From the NCBI GenBank assembly GCA_014338405.1, contig JTDE01000434.1:1-64000 (forward strand): DNA of 64,000 nt. The letters are read 5' to 3'. The notes beneath the pieces were generated by a model, which did not search any database, was not told the DNA's origin, and worked only from the letters and a program-made list of their open reading frames with translations. Each line of letters opens with the position of its first letter. The stretch's first letter is position 1. The position numbers and the translations under genes are program-made. This document shows positions 12,601-20,999 of this stretch, piece after piece. This DNA is from Paragonimus skrjabini miyazakii (lineage: Eukaryota > Platyhelminthes > Trematoda > Plagiorchiida > Troglotrematidae).

Positions 12601-15600
12601 ACATACTTTCAGTTGTTTGGTTGTCTCTCCTGTATGACTAGCATTGTAATTGCCTAATTTGATTTCGTAAACACCGTTTCTCTGGCCAACCGTAGAGACT
12701 GGATTCTCAGAATGTGTCATGGTATCATCTAACCGAAACGCGATCAGAGGGGCGTGCCCAATGAAGACGGAGCGGTTTTTTGTGAGATGTCCGTTCACAG
12801 TACTGTATTTGCACAGCAGACTGGAAAGATCCGGTCTCTGGTTTCCTCTTTAGTCGACATGTGTTCAACTGCATTTTCAATAAAGACGCTTAGATATGGG
12901 TCAGCGACTAACATTTCTTTAGTGTGGTTGTTTGGGAGCGTTCACTGATGTAATTGACTGTTTTTTGTGATGTTAACTGTCATTATTTGTTTGAAAGAAA
13001 ATCTGTATTCCCACCTTATTTGATAAGTCTGCTTAATACCATACAGGACACGTAGGCTTTGTAATGTATGCCACGTGTGCAGTGTGAGCCTATTGTAGTC
13101 GAACGTCTTCATATGCAGCACCTCCAACTGCACACAGCTGTGCGGTAGACTAGGCCAAGTGATTCACGTGTTTCCGCTTTTTTTTGGTGGGTTTACACAT
13201 TAAAAAAAAATTAGTTCTCAAGGTAACATTTTTATTTCACGTGCTAAAGTTCGATTGGACGAAGTTCAGAATTAAGATGGCCACCAAGTAAACGCGTGGC
13301 CATTAGGGTTTGCCTAGACTGTCTCTACTGTTTAGACCTGAGCGGTCTCTTAGTATTGAATTTACGTGCAATCATATATATCCGGTCTTGCCGACACGGA
13401 TCAAGGGATGGAAACACTCGTGTCTGGTTTAGCCTCACATCGATCGATATCAGTGGACGTCAACACTTGTCTACTGTCATGACTTACTTGTACTGCACTG
13501 CTCTCGGTCCCATCCCTGCACCCCGTATAGGCCTCGGAGCTTTAAGCTTATTAGCCAAATCGAACGCTTGGGTGCAGTCTCTGTCATTCCAGTAGTAAAA
13601 CCTGAACTAGGAAGATAGGCAATCATGGATCAGGAGAAGAAGGGGAAGCATGGCGTTACTAGCTGCTTTGTACTGGAGAACGTGGCCCATATGCTACATC
13701 ACATCCAAAAAGCTTAAGAACAAAGAGTTTTAAAAATGCTACTTCACATTTGGATCATTTCATCTGGGAACAGGGAGTGATGTACTAGGTTTTATTTTCA
13801 TGCATAAATGTTTGGGTGATAGGTTTCGTACCCGGGCTAGCTTATCACAGTAGCCGAAACCGTTTTTCTGACCATAAGTGGCCCACGCTGAACTACTCGT
13901 GACACAACCCCCACACCCAGTAAAACTAGATGATACGCATGCACGATCAAGCTGTGAAAATGTGTACGTGCATGTATGTATCTAGAGACGAAGGGTGCGA
14001 CTGATTTTGTTCACATTGCAACTAAGTCAAACATCAACAACCTGTTACATAATATAAATTGATATATATATATAGGACACTGTGTAAATAAACCACAATA
14101 CGATCTAGTAACATGGAATTATCTCCTTCTCTCAATCCTTCTTTATGTTGTCAGAACTCGGTTCTCAATGGTTCTCCCGATGCAGCCACCACTCAGCCAG
14201 TGAACAAAATCTTGGAGGCGAAACTGTTGGTAAGCGGTACTTCATCACTCAGTGCGTTGATATGAACAGAATAAACAGTTTAATCCCATTAATAGCTATC
14301 CGTCGCGCACATGGACTTGATCTATCTACACATTTTCAGTGCCATATTATAGACACGGGCCAAAATATTCAATTTTTAACCCTATCACATTTGTCTTTTC
14401 ATTATTTTCTTTTCTCACCCACTCTACTGTCATTCCGGTTGGCTCATGCCACTACGGTGATCAGTATTGTCGTTTTCAACAGGATTACTTCTGTAACACA
14501 GAGGAAACGGTCGCCCACGTGTTGGATCGGATGTTTCACTTACGTGTGAGTTTGCTTTCACTCGTTAGCGATTTATGTGCGTTTTGTCAGCCCACTTCGA
14601 TTCCAAAATACATCGAGTGCTATTCCGTAGGTTTGAGAACTCTTCTACTCTTACGGCTTTCACCTGGAGGCGTCAAAAGAGGTGCGATCAGTCTGCGAAG
14701 AGGATTCAATAGCATGGCTGTTGAATTTGTGTACCGGAATTTTCTGTGAAGTAGGGACAATTAATGATGGTGGACAGTGTTGTTGTTTTGTAGCTTCGGT
14801 TGTTTATGTTCAAAGTGTAAGCACTTTTGGTGTTAATTGTTTGAGTTTAGACATTGGTTTTGTTTTTGTGCATTACACTTCATCTATCCTGGTTCTTTTA
14901 TTTCTATATTAAGGCCTCTTCTGACATTTGGGCGTCATCACCAACCACTTAACTATCGCTATCGGTTTTGTGATGTCTCAGCGGTGTTTTACACGGCTGA
15001 CTAGACCACGGCGAACGAAAGCGAATTTATGTGGTTCCTTGGAAAGTTCTCATAAAGGATAAGACTATAAACTGTATATATACTGATCGTTTAAGGTTAC
15101 TTTAAGTGAAACAGTTTAAGTGAACGGATTACATGTTTTGTGCTCGATGACCAATAATCAGCGGATTTTGGTCCATCTGAGTCTGTCGGTGGTTCAAAAT
15201 AGTCTTTTCAAAACTCAGCGTGATATTTCTTAATGCCATCTAGTCTATGTTTGAGTCAACTTAACACCAACGAGTATCTTCCTCTTCGAATTTAGTAGAC
15301 TTCATAGTATACACGTAACACTCCTGTAGAATTTATCACGTTTTTTCCCCATTATCTCCTTCCACAGGCATCTTGCTTGGTCCTGTTCGATGCATCTCGT
15401 TCTGGTGCCCCTATCGGGATGATCACAGCCCGGGATTTACTATACACAATCGTGGCCAATAAATCTAATCGACGTCCCACCTTGCTCAACACCTGCCCGA
15501 ATAACCTGATTCGAAGCGATCACGAACGAATGGGCGTTGCTTCCAAGCAACTGGGCGATTCACTGATGTATGGACTGGAATATGATAGCGAAGATATGGT

Positions 15601-15982
15601 GGACATAGATGAGGCAGTGCTTGAAGCGTCCTTCAAGCAACCAAGACTCAAACACCACGCTGGCTGCAGTCGAAAGATGAAACATGTGACCAATCCGGAC
15701 TCTGGTCTGTACGCTTCCGGAAGTAGTACTGACTCCATGTCTTCCGGAGACACTTATTCAGCCCACTCAGAATCGGATCGCGTCACGTTACAATCGCGTG
15801 TCGAACGACAACGAACAACTTTCGAAAGCCGATCGGCTCCCTGCTCTTGTGCCTGTCACCTGGGAGTCCGCGAAATTGTCAGACCTGGTGGGGACGCTTC
15901 GGTAGTGAGGGGAACTGCAGGTGCAATACACGCGAAACCTATTCGACTGGATTCCTCCACGTCTGGTCGAGATGCTGTGTAG
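5887..15982 (+). CDS. PRKAG-like: AMPK gamma subunit homologue (SNF4 family), divergent, 5' partial
   Basis: Seven exons (5887-5984, 7630-7897, 8007-8527, 11555-11851, 14155-14229, 14483-14545, 15368-15982) join in phase to give about 644 residues without a start. AMPK gamma is the AMP/ATP-sensing subunit of the cytosolic AMPK trimer. Landmarks in order: NNAYSTLFRHSTCYDVLP before CBS1; NGVQAAPIW and LFTQDL (CBS1); LVVSPQTGLKKALVRLL, then HLIVMNPSCGN and GADRLLAYL (CBS2); TPATLCHVAL, LPALPVV and LITPGDLL (CBS3); CNTEETVAHVLDRM, LVLFDA and ITARDLL (CBS4). The ribose-contacting residues D/R/D/D of the four motifs are all kept. Most basic phosphate contacts are replaced. Human gamma1 has 331 residues; this protein is larger through a ~95-residue insertion in CBS2, a long pre-CBS3 linker and a ~170-residue C-terminal tail. 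The family is certain from order and motifs; nucleotide sensing is doubtful. Confidence 0.9.
6554..6602. repeat. (TA)n microsatellite
   Basis: Uninterrupted TA repeat in the first recognisable AMPK gamma intron, followed by degenerate TATG units. Shorter TA tracts lie near 14062-14075, 21212-21245 and 54243-54253. Confidence 0.95.
6934..7101. repeat. Short inverted-repeat element (about 168 bp)
   Basis: Arms of about 60 bases (6934-6994 and 7041-7101) are inverted copies of each other: TAAATGGATTGA..AACGTTAC..AGTTGTAATACTC on one side and its complement on the other, with a few mismatches and a two-base indel. A third copy of the arm lies at 12137-12182. It sits in an AMPK gamma intron. The third copy lies downstream of a Penelope-like fragment, so the arm may be a terminal sequence of such elements rather than a classical MITE. 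Confidence 0.7.
7630..7897 (+). CDS. PRKAG-like: AMPK gamma exon b (CBS1)
   Basis: Acceptor CTCGCTGTTGTAG, donor CTAC/GTAAGT; starts in phase 0 and ends after the first base of a codon. It encodes the CBS1 strand-helix unit with NGVQAAPIWQS and LFTQDLALHLL. Codon 14 of the exon (CAA, 7669-7671) is Gln where gamma1 has Arg70. The end, GLRVWGTRQLGDVLR, fits the WREVYLQ segment of gamma1. Confidence 0.9.
8007..8527 (+). CDS. PRKAG-like: AMPK gamma exon c (CBS2 with insertion)
   Basis: Acceptor TTCTGTTCGTAAACAG, donor TTACTA/GTGAGT; starts with two bases of the codon begun in the previous exon (CGC, Arg) and ends in phase 0. The CBS2 helix LVVSPQTGLKKALVRLL matches LVCISPNASLFDAVSSLI. About 95 residues rich in Ser, Asp, His, Cys and Pro follow before the second half of the motif (HLIVMNPSCGN...GADRLLAYLRL). 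The Arg of GADR corresponds to gamma1 Arg171. Confidence 0.88.
8528..11554 (+). other. AMPK gamma intron, about 3 kb
   Basis: The intron runs between exons c and d. Apart from the inverted repeat at 10821-11397, I see only unsupported short open frames and AT-rich sequence. Confidence 0.6.
10821..11397. repeat. Diverged inverted repeat, arms about 116 bp
   Basis: The plus strand at 10821-10936 (TTTTTTTCCCCGTCCAAAAC...CCAGAGGTAACCCTCGCTAC) matches the complement of 11282-11397 (ATTTTTTCCGTCCAAAACC...CGAGAGGTAACCTTGGCTAT) at roughly 70 percent. The spacer is about 345 bases. It may be two opposed copies of one old repeat. Confidence 0.55.
11555..11851 (+). CDS. PRKAG-like: AMPK gamma exon d (linker and CBS3)
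   Basis: Acceptor TTTTTTAAATCTCAG, donor CTG/GTAAGA; 99 codons, phase 0 at both ends. The first ~48 residues are poorly conserved and rich in Cys and His. The rest is CBS3: TPATLCHVALRIL, LPALPVV and LVGLITPGDLL, whose Asp matches gamma1 Asp245. The gamma1 HR pair before SALPVV is replaced by hydrophobic residues. Confidence 0.85.
12137..12182 (+). repeat. Single copy of the 6934-7101 arm
   Basis: The sequence around ACACAACGTTACGAGTAAGTTGTAATACTC matches the arms of the element at 6934-7101. It is about 360 bases beyond the end of the Penelope-like fragment on the minus strand. Confidence 0.6.
12541..12870 (-). mobile_element. Penelope-like element fragment (GIY-YIG-like end)
   Basis: The minus-strand frame from 12798 contains GVYEIKLGNYNASHTGETTK followed by QLKVCVVEHNGHTR. 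This resembles the GIY-YIG endonuclease start of Penelope-like retroelements (VYxIxC..C..xYxGETGRxLxxRxxEH); the second Tyr is His here. The upstream part (NRSVFIGHAPLIAFRLDD) fits the segment that precedes that domain, in a degraded form. It lies in the AMPK gamma intron between exons d and e, antisense to the gene. Non-functional remnant. Confidence 0.55.
14155..14229 (+). CDS. PRKAG-like: AMPK gamma exon e (CBS3-CBS4 linker)
   Basis: Acceptor TTCTTTATGTTGTCAG, donor TTG/GTAAGC; 25 codons, phase 0 at both ends. The second half, QPVNKILEAKLL, resembles VSVTKALQHRSHYFEGVL of gamma1. The match is weak alone, but position and phase support it. Confidence 0.7.
14483..14545 (+). CDS. PRKAG-like: AMPK gamma exon f (CBS4, first half)
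   Basis: Acceptor ATTGTCGTTTTCAACAG, donor CGT/GTGAGT; 21 codons, DYFCNTEETVAHVLDRMFHL plus Arg, aligned with KCYLHETLETIINRLVEAE. An in-phase acceptor 18 bases upstream (GGTGATCAG, exon start 14465) is an alternative adding YCRFQQ. Confidence 0.8.
15368..15982 (+). CDS. PRKAG-like: AMPK gamma exon g (CBS4 second half and C-terminal tail)
   Basis: Acceptor ATTATCTCCTTCCACAG; phase 0; open to a TAG at 15980. The first ~33 codons complete CBS4 (LVLFDA, IGMITARDLLYTIV; its Asp matches gamma1 Asp317). The remaining ~170 residues have no match that I recognise: an acidic patch (EYDSEDMVDIDEAVLEAS), a Ser/Thr-rich stretch (GSSTDSMSSGDTYSAHSESD), then a Cys/Arg-rich end. AMPK gamma normally ends soon after CBS4. 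A donor-like GTAGGT at 15979 would skip the stop and could join in phase to 20788. ATTAAA at 16189-16194 is a possible polyadenylation signal. Confidence 0.8.
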   Translation, partial: ASCLVLFDASRSGAPIGMITARDLLYTIVANKSNRRPTLLNTCPNNLIRSDHERMGVASKQLGDSLMYGLEYDSEDMVDIDEAVLEASFKQPRLKHHAGCSRKMKHVTNPDSGLYASGSSTDSMSSGDTYSAHSESDRVTLQSRVERQRTTFESRSAPCSCACHLGVREIVRPGGDASVVRGTAGAIHAKPIRLDSSTSGRDAV

Positions 15983-16384
15983 GTTTCTTCTCTATTTCCA
16001 ATTGATCCAACTATTCGATTTTTTGTTTAATGCAATTAACGTTTTATCCTTAGATACACTAGTTTTTAAAGTTGGATTCAAGTGTCCACCTCCATGTAAC
16101 ATATGTATATCGTTACTGGAGATCTAACGGTGACACCCGTTGTCCTTTTTCATTTAAATAACCTCTAACTGACGTTATTAACGGTAGAATTAAATGTAAC
16201 GTTATCGAAAGTTGCTGCCATTATGTGTCCGCAAAATCAGAGATGTTCTTTTCATGGTGAATCAATTTGCTAACCTGATTTCTACTGATGTCGGACTTAC
16301 CCATAAGTCGGCGTTAGCTCACTTCACCATCGCCGATCCATTAAGAGAAGACGTACATTTTTGCGTGTTTTTGCAAGTAGATGT
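15983..16384 (+). other. 3' flank of the AMPK gamma terminal exon
   Basis: AT-rich, no further coding recognised. It contains the ATTAAA candidate polyadenylation signal and runs into the assembly gap. Confidence 0.5.
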
Positions 16385-16974
16385 NNNNNNNNNNNNNNNN
16401 NNNNNNNNNNNNNNNNNNNNNNNNNNNNNNNNNNNNNNNNNNNNNNNNNNNNNNNNNNNNNNNNNNNNNNNNNNNNNNNNNNNNNNNNNNNNNNNNNNNN
16501 NNNNNNNNNNNNNNNNNNNNNNNNNNNNNNNNNNNNNNNNNNNNNNNNNNNNNNNNNNNNNNNNNNNNNNNNNNNNNNNNNNNNNNNNNNNNNNNNNNNN
16601 NNNNNNNNNNNNNNNNNNNNNNNNNNNNNNNNNNNNNNNNNNNNNNNNNNNNNNNNNNNNNNNNNNNNNNNNNNNNNNNNNNNNNNNNNNNNNNNNNNNN
16701 NNNNNNNNNNNNNNNNNNNNNNNNNNNNNNNNNNNNNNNNNNNNNNNNNNNNNNNNNNNNNNNNNNNNNNNNNNNNNNNNNNNNNNNNNNNNNNNNNNNN
16801 NNNNNNNNNNNNNNNNNNNNNNNNNNNNNNNNNNNNNNNNNNNNNNNNNNNNNNNNNNNNNNNNNNNNNNNNNNNNNNNNNNNNNNNNNNNNNNNNNNNN
16901 NNNNNNNNNNNNNNNNNNNNNNNNNNNNNNNNNNNNNNNNNNNNNNNNNNNNNNNNNNNNNNNNNNNNNNNNNN
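16385..16974. other. Assembly gap (590 N)
   Basis: Run of N. Any exon here would be invisible. Long reading frames spanning it are artefacts. Confidence 1.
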
Positions 16975-17369
16975 CCCAGAAGACGAACCCGATTTACACT
17001 AGCTAATCCTTTTGTGATTAGCTCCATTTCTGCATGTTAAATCATTCTTTGTTCACCTCGCACCCTACGTCAACAGTTGGAAACATGGACAAACAGTAGT
17101 GAGTGTGGCAGACGATTGGGTGAAGTTTCTAGTAAGTTGCGTAAACATTTAATTATGCGCAAACTGCGAGACAGAACTACGGGTCATCCAATGGCACTTA
17201 CCATCAAATATCGACTTCTTAATCCCATCGTTATTTATCTGTTAACGCCACGGATGGGATCGATCGAACTCATATGTCGATGGTCAATTATTCTGAAGTC
17301 GGTTTATGGCTTCTACTCTGAGCGCTAAAGTTTCACGGCTGTGAATTAGCACAACCTTATATAAGCGAT

Positions 17370-17740
17370 GGTTAAGCTTCAGGGAGCAGCCTCGCTGTAT
17401 CCACGTGCGTTCTAGATTGGTGAACACTGTCCTAGCCTCTGAGACACGACCTCATTTTATTCCCTATACCTCTACTGCCGTCACCGCCGATGTAGGTCCC
17501 CAAGTACTTAGACCGGTCAACGACTTTCATTATATCATTATCCAACGTTAAATTTACGTGATCACAGTAATGTTGCAGAAGCACTTTGTACTTTGAGGTT
17601 GCAGAGCGCATTCTGGAATGTTTAGGAGAACGTGAATGCTCGTCTAGCATTGTTTCTGCTGCTTGGAAGTTGTCAAACAACAACTTTTCGTCCGTATAGT
17701 GAGGATCAGGAAGACTTCCATCAGGTGTTTGATCCACGCT
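17370..17740 (-). mobile_element. LINE reverse transcriptase fragment
   Basis: The minus strand encodes DNFQAAETMLDEHSR, KVLLQHYCDHVNLTLDND and VVDRSKYLGTYIGGDGS, the thumb-side region after the RT active site in non-LTR retrotransposons (pattern SKYLGxxI..DG). After a frameshift the text continues past 17430 as a degraded extension to about 17370. The clade cannot be told from this piece. Confidence 0.7.
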
Positions 17741-19190
17741 GGCATTTTGTGGGTGTCATTATTTTGTCTGTGACAGAATGAAATAAAAATGGTGAAAGTG
17801 GGCAGCTTCGACTTACATCGCTTTTGGTGCTGGAATTGTCAGCGAGCCCACACTAGACCCTAACCTGAGCTGAGATATGGTGCTGAAACTTTGACAGTAT
17901 ATTCACCTACTTGTTGAGTACAGTTTTTGCCTTTAAGCATCTTTAAGGATGTGGATCGATCGACTGAATCGAACGGATCATTATTTGAGCTGAGCATGGT
18001 CTTCAGTCAGGCGTAGGAGCTCTTGCAATCGGGAGACCAGTACCAAGTGGTTTCCTTCCGTAAAAGATGATTGAGTGGGGCCCGAACATCATGTAGCGTT
18101 GGAAGGAAAGCACTGTAATAACACAGAAGACCGTGGCCTTTAGTCGAGATTGTATTTGCTCTCAAACCAAAGGTGGCATTGCAGACGAGCGTCTGCGTAT
18201 ATATAGTCCTTGGATGGCCGTGAAGAATCCCACATGAATTGGTGCATTAAAAGTAGGATGGGCCAATCACAGACGCTGGGGAAACGTGCGCCAAAATTGG
18301 GTTTTGGCACGTTGTGGCTCGAAAAACTAAGATTCAAAATCACAATTTACTTTTCGACGATATCTCGAAAAATAAATCATTTTTAGGGAAAATATACTTT
18401 CCCCAACGTTGAGTTAGCCGCCTACAGAGTAACGGGCGTCAACATCACGTTCATCTAGTTTTCTCTCTTACGTTCGGTTACTGACCGAATGTCATTTGAC
18501 GGACCAGGAACATACAGATAGCGTAACTATGTAACATGTAACGAGCTTTACATAATCCCGGTACGAAGGTTTATGGTTTAGGTTTTCATCCTCAATACAG
18601 TGTACCGATCAAGCGAGACTTCCCTCTGTCGGCTGTTGGATGGATTTATCTGATTGTGACGTGCTTCTTGCTGTTATTTTTTGCCTAGAGTCCATCGTCA
18701 TGTGAGATATAGGGCGCATCTTGATGTTCGATTGACAGTTTTTTCGCATCAGTACCCCCGTTTGTTGCATCACTCGTGCGAAGATACCCTAACAGCCTGA
18801 GTTGCGATGTTGATCCTATGAGGCGGTTGTCTTATGTGATGGTTTTATGGATCAGACTAGGGCTAGAGGAGGCAGAGTCTTCATTAGGCGAGAAATGTGG
18901 CAACCTACTGTAGAGACAGTGACCACATCATAGCGAATGATTTTTGATAAATTTAATTGACAATGTCTCCGTCTTTGCACTCTACTTGAACTTGGAACAT
19001 TTGACGACATGAATAACGGCATTCGAGAGTTGTAGCATTCTACAGTCCTTACGTGCAAAAATGCTTCTCATTACCTCTCATATGCATCTACATTATTTAC
19101 TATTTTTACTTATTCTAACACGTCTGTATGAGGTTTTTGATTGACGATTAGAACTCGTTTCACTACTGCCGTGCGCCGGAGTTTTAAGCA
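17741..19190. other. No gene seen
   Basis: Short open frames only. The 18140-18420 segment has features of repeated DNA (TATATATAG box, inverted snippets), but I could not match it to anything else in the window. Confidence 0.4.
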
Positions 19191-19639
19191 GGCCGTTTTG
19201 TTCACTTGTTGATAGAGTCGCTCTTCCCATTTCTACAGAGACTGCCAGCGTGTGTAGTCCACCTGCACGCCCTCATTTGCTGGGTCAACTACGACCTTCC
19301 CAGTTGTCAAAGGTCGTCTCTGTCGCCCTTGTGCTGATCACGACTTTCCCTTCTGTCTGCCTGTCGGGTTGCCTGATCTCAAATAAACATTTACGTATGC
19401 GGGGCTTTGTTATTGAACCACAGACTAGCAAGGGCGCGTAGGCCTGGTAACCAGATTTTGTCCAGTTCACCTCAATTACATGATCCAGTGAGCCAGCCGG
19501 TCACGCAATTGACTATCTCCATTGGCGGCTCACTATCCGCAATGTAATTGCTCTTTTGTGTAAGGTTTTGCCTGCCAAGGTCGAATCAAACCAGCCCGTG
19601 TAAGAGCCGCTTTGAGACGGACGGACGCATAAATGTGAA

Positions 19640-19925
19640 AATTAACAGATCTTCAACAATGCATAGTCAACGGTACAAACGTTGCCGAATTATGGAGACC
19701 AACGGTGCCTGCGAAGGCGAATTTCGTTGCACGAATCTTGTTTTGGTCGCAGTCCACTTGATCCCTCATCTAAGAGAGTCCATGATTTTCGTCAATTGTT
19801 ACACTTCTCTCCTGGGCTGAAATGAATCAGTAGATTGTGGAATGACCTGCAAACAAACGTGCATCCGCTGCGGTCTCAGAAACTTCTGAGGACGGCTGTT
19901 GGATGCACTCGGTTACTGAGTCCAC
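19640..19925 (+). mobile_element. Possible LINE ORF tail
   Basis: Plus-strand frames read RYKRCRIMETNGACEG, then after a shift LWNDLQTNVHPLRSQKLLRT. The second resembles the W-N-x-L-P...S...FK..L ending common at the end of Jockey/CR1-type RT proteins. Two frames and in-frame stops make it a weak assignment. Confidence 0.3.
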
Positions 19926-20084
19926 CACCGAAGCACTAAACTGCTGTCTCCATCACGCTGAGGACCTGAATAGTGTTTAAGCTAGTGGTTCAGATTTATC
20001 CGCTTGATGAGGGGGTCACGATAGGTGAGGTTGCAGAAAGACGTGTAAGTTACTAGGCTGAGGATAATGACTCACGTGCTTCCG

Positions 20085-20124
20085 TATACACCCAGCCACA
20101 AGCGAAACTGCCTGTTATACAACA
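20085..20124 (-). repeat. LTR terminal fragment
   Basis: The minus strand from 20124 reads TGTTGTATAACAGGCAG and TTTCGCTTGTGG, nearly the same as the LTR start at 1116. The similarity fades after about 30-40 bases, so this is a diverged or truncated relative. Confidence 0.55.
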
Positions 20125-20787
20125 CCACGACCCTATAGTTTAGTGGTAGGTGTCTGGACTGCTGGCGTGCATGCTTTTGAGAAACCCAACTAGGTCGAGA
20201 AAGCTATCCGTCACTTTGCTGGTAGTCATGGACCAACTACTTGAACTGGCCGATTACTTATGGAGAGATTAGTTTGTGTCAGTTAATTCAGCTCTATTTA
20301 TTGATTAGGGGAGATTAGTTAATCCGAAGTTATCGGTTAACTATTGTCGTGGGTGTCAAATACAGGTACTTGAGGAAGATTTTCCGTTCAGAACCATATA
20401 AACCTTACCTGGTTCGATCCGGCCGTCGCGTTGTGAACTGCATCTTTTGGTAATATGATGGTTTGGCTAAACATCTGTTTAACTTGTCTGTTAAAAATCC
20501 ACTGTCTTTCCGGGTTGTACATCATTACTTGTGCTCATGCAATCGACTGCCGAGTGGTCTGGGGCCCGTGGTATTGTCAACCTTTTTACTGCGGTGTTGT
20601 GATTCGTTGTCAGAGTTTCCACGCTCATATACCCGATCAACGTTCACTTCATGTTTATGTGATTTGCATGATAACCGATTTAGATTAGGATATGTTCATG
20701 CGTACTGAGTGCATTTCGTTACCAGTTAAACATTTCCTGATTTCACCACTATGTAACGTTTATTTTTTGTCTTTTTTTGCATACTAG

Positions 20788-20989
20788 TCAAACTGCTCCG
20801 GTTTGTAAGTTGGTTCATCACATCGGTGTGTCGGATAGTTCGACTCTTTCCAGTGCTCTCTCGTCCAGGCGGCGGATCATTTCACCGATGGCCACAGGGA
20901 CGACCAAATCGGTTTCAAGTGAACGATCATCGGCAACCGCCCATTCCAAACGCGGTGACGAAGATGAAGCCTTGTTTCCTATGGATTAA
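20788..20989 (+). CDS. Putative Ser-rich terminal exon
   Basis: A pyrimidine-rich tract ending ATACTAG precedes an open frame reading QTAPVCKLVHHIGVSDSSTL and ending HSKRGDEDEALFPMD with a TAA. Composition (Ser, Arg, acidic cluster before the stop) is more protein-like than nearby frames. AATAAA signals follow at 21562-21567 and 21789-21794. It begins with one base of a split codon, so it needs a donor leaving two bases. A GTAGGT donor at 15979 in the AMPK gamma terminal exon would fit (GT + T, Val). It could instead belong to an exon hidden in the 590-N gap, or be spurious. Confidence 0.35.
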
Positions 20990-20999
20990 TTGACGGAGG

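Noticed and set aside
16212..17040. Long open frames on both strands across 16385-16974
   Set aside because: They consist almost wholly of N translated as unknown residues; they exist only because a gap has no stop codons.
20128..20200. tRNA-like stretch TATAGTTTAGTGGTAGG
   Set aside because: It has an A-box look, but no B box at the right distance and no cloverleaf could be drawn.
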